The position numbers and the translations under genes were made by a program. A stretch of 14,196 nucleotides of DNA, taken from positions 1 through 14,196 of the forward strand of contig CAZKLS010000074.1 of the NCBI GenBank assembly GCA_964553405.1. Reading direction: 5' to 3'. Below the pieces are notes generated by a model. It searched no databases and was not told where the DNA came from. It worked only from the letters and a program-made list of their open reading frames with translations. Below are positions 13,672 through 14,196 of the stretch, piece after piece (the stretch's first letter is position 1; each line of letters begins with the position of its first letter). The stretch comes from DATIRA01 sp964553405. Its GTDB lineage: Bacteria > Pseudomonadota > Gammaproteobacteria > Steroidobacterales > Steroidobacteraceae.

Positions 13672-14196
13672 TCAGGGCTCGTCGCGGGGCTGCTGCCGGG
13701 TCGCATCGCTCGGCGGCGACGGCGTCCAGCTCTCGCGCGGCTCGGCAGGCGCGGGTGCAGGCGTGTCCTTTGCGGGCCGCGCGCCCTCGTTGCGTGGCAG
13801 TGGCAGCCGCGGCTCCGGGGAGGGCAGCAGTGCCGCGGGTTCCTGGGGCCGTTGCGGCGCCGACGCGCCGCCATCCTCGCTGCCGCGAGCGTCGCCGCCG
13901 TTCGGCTTCGGCGCCGGATTACCCTGCTCGCCGCTGTCGCGCCGGCGACGCCGGCCGCCACGCCGGGATCGACGACCGCTGCGGCTGCCTTCGGCCCGCT
14001 CCGAACGCGAACGATCCGTCGAAGGCGTCTGCTCCGTACGCGCGCCGGCCGGCTCTCCCTCGACCCCAGCGGACTGCTGCGCGGTCACAGGCGCCGGTTC
14101 GGGGCGTCCGGCGGGTGCGCTGGACTCGTCGCGGCGCCGATCCCGGCCCGCGCCGTCGCCGCCCTCGGGCTTTGCCCGGCGCTCGCCGCGACGTTC
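13672..14196 (-). CDS. rne: Arg/Pro-rich C-terminal tail, probably of ribonuclease E (5' partial)
   Basis: A minus-strand frame is open from the right edge to TGA at 13672-13674, giving 174 residues. The edge starts ERRGERRAKPEGGDGAGRDR, and the tail has an arginine-rich block (GRRSRRGGRRRRRDSG, about 13935-13985) and a Pro/Glu-rich end. This is the composition of the disordered C-terminal half of RNase E, which binds RNA and degradosome partners. No catalytic domain lies in the window. The call rests on composition and on my recollection that rne lies convergent to this phosphatase gene in xanthomonads. Another disordered basic protein is the alternative. Confidence 0.6.
   Translation of the reverse strand, partial: ERRGERRAKPEGGDGAGRDRRRDESSAPAGRPEPAPVTAQQSAGVEGEPAGARTEQTPSTDRSRSERAEGSRSGRRSRRGGRRRRRDSGEQGNPAPKPNGGDARGSEDGGASAPQRPQEPAALLPSPEPRLPLPRNEGARPAKDTPAPAPAEPRESWTPSPPSDATRQQPRDEP

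Noticed and set aside
1..14196. CRISPR arrays, tRNA genes, transposons, phage genes
   Set aside because: No regular spaced repeats, cloverleaf-like sequence, transposase or integrase was recognised on either strand.

Overview
The window looks like about 14 kb of chromosome from a high-GC gammaproteobacterium. The best guess is the Xanthomonadales/Lysobacterales or a nearby lineage. This rests on the order exbB-exbD-msbA-lpxK-ycaR-kdsB followed later by a low-molecular-weight phosphatase convergent with a probable RNase E gene, on a sigma factor/short anti-sigma pair of a style I associate with that group, and on the very GC-rich third codon positions throughout. Coding density is very high, with no gap over about 110 bases. 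I see no tRNA, rRNA, IS element, integrase or CRISPR array.

Region 1 (1-4573, plus strand) is a compact envelope operon: the tail of an exbB-like gene, exbD, the lipid A flippase msbA, the lipid A 4'-kinase lpxK, a small Trm112/YcaR protein, the CMP-Kdo synthetase kdsB, and a three-helix LpxB-N-terminal-domain protein. The first five genes overlap or are fused by stop/start overlaps, so they are probably translated as a coupled unit. MsbA, LpxK and KdsB act together in completing and exporting Kdo-lipid A.

Region 2 (4584-9401) is mixed housekeeping and accessory sequence. It holds a minus-strand rRNA pseudouridine synthase (rluF) divergent from a YiiD-C type thioesterase, then a minus-strand block of four genes: a lipoprotein, an ECF sigma factor, its probable anti-sigma factor and the eIF1-like yciH. 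After these come a plus-strand isoprenylcysteine-methyltransferase-like membrane protein and a short ferritin-like protein. The ferritin-like protein closely matches the encapsulated ferritin (EncFtn) core but has no cargo-loading tail and no encapsulin next to it.

Region 3 (9412-13041) has a membrane-anchored PQQ-type sugar dehydrogenase (minus) divergent from a 773-residue protein. That protein joins an alpha/beta-hydrolase domain, an inhibitor-I9-like domain and a complete subtilisin-like (S8) protease domain, without any signal peptide. This is the most unusual gene in the window.

Region 4 (13142-14196) has the low-molecular-weight protein tyrosine phosphatase gene, convergent with the C-terminal tail of what is probably RNase E. 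From memory, kdsB, the phosphatase and rne lie together in xanthomonads. If so, the material from about 4.2 to 13.1 kb is an accessory block placed inside an otherwise conserved locus.
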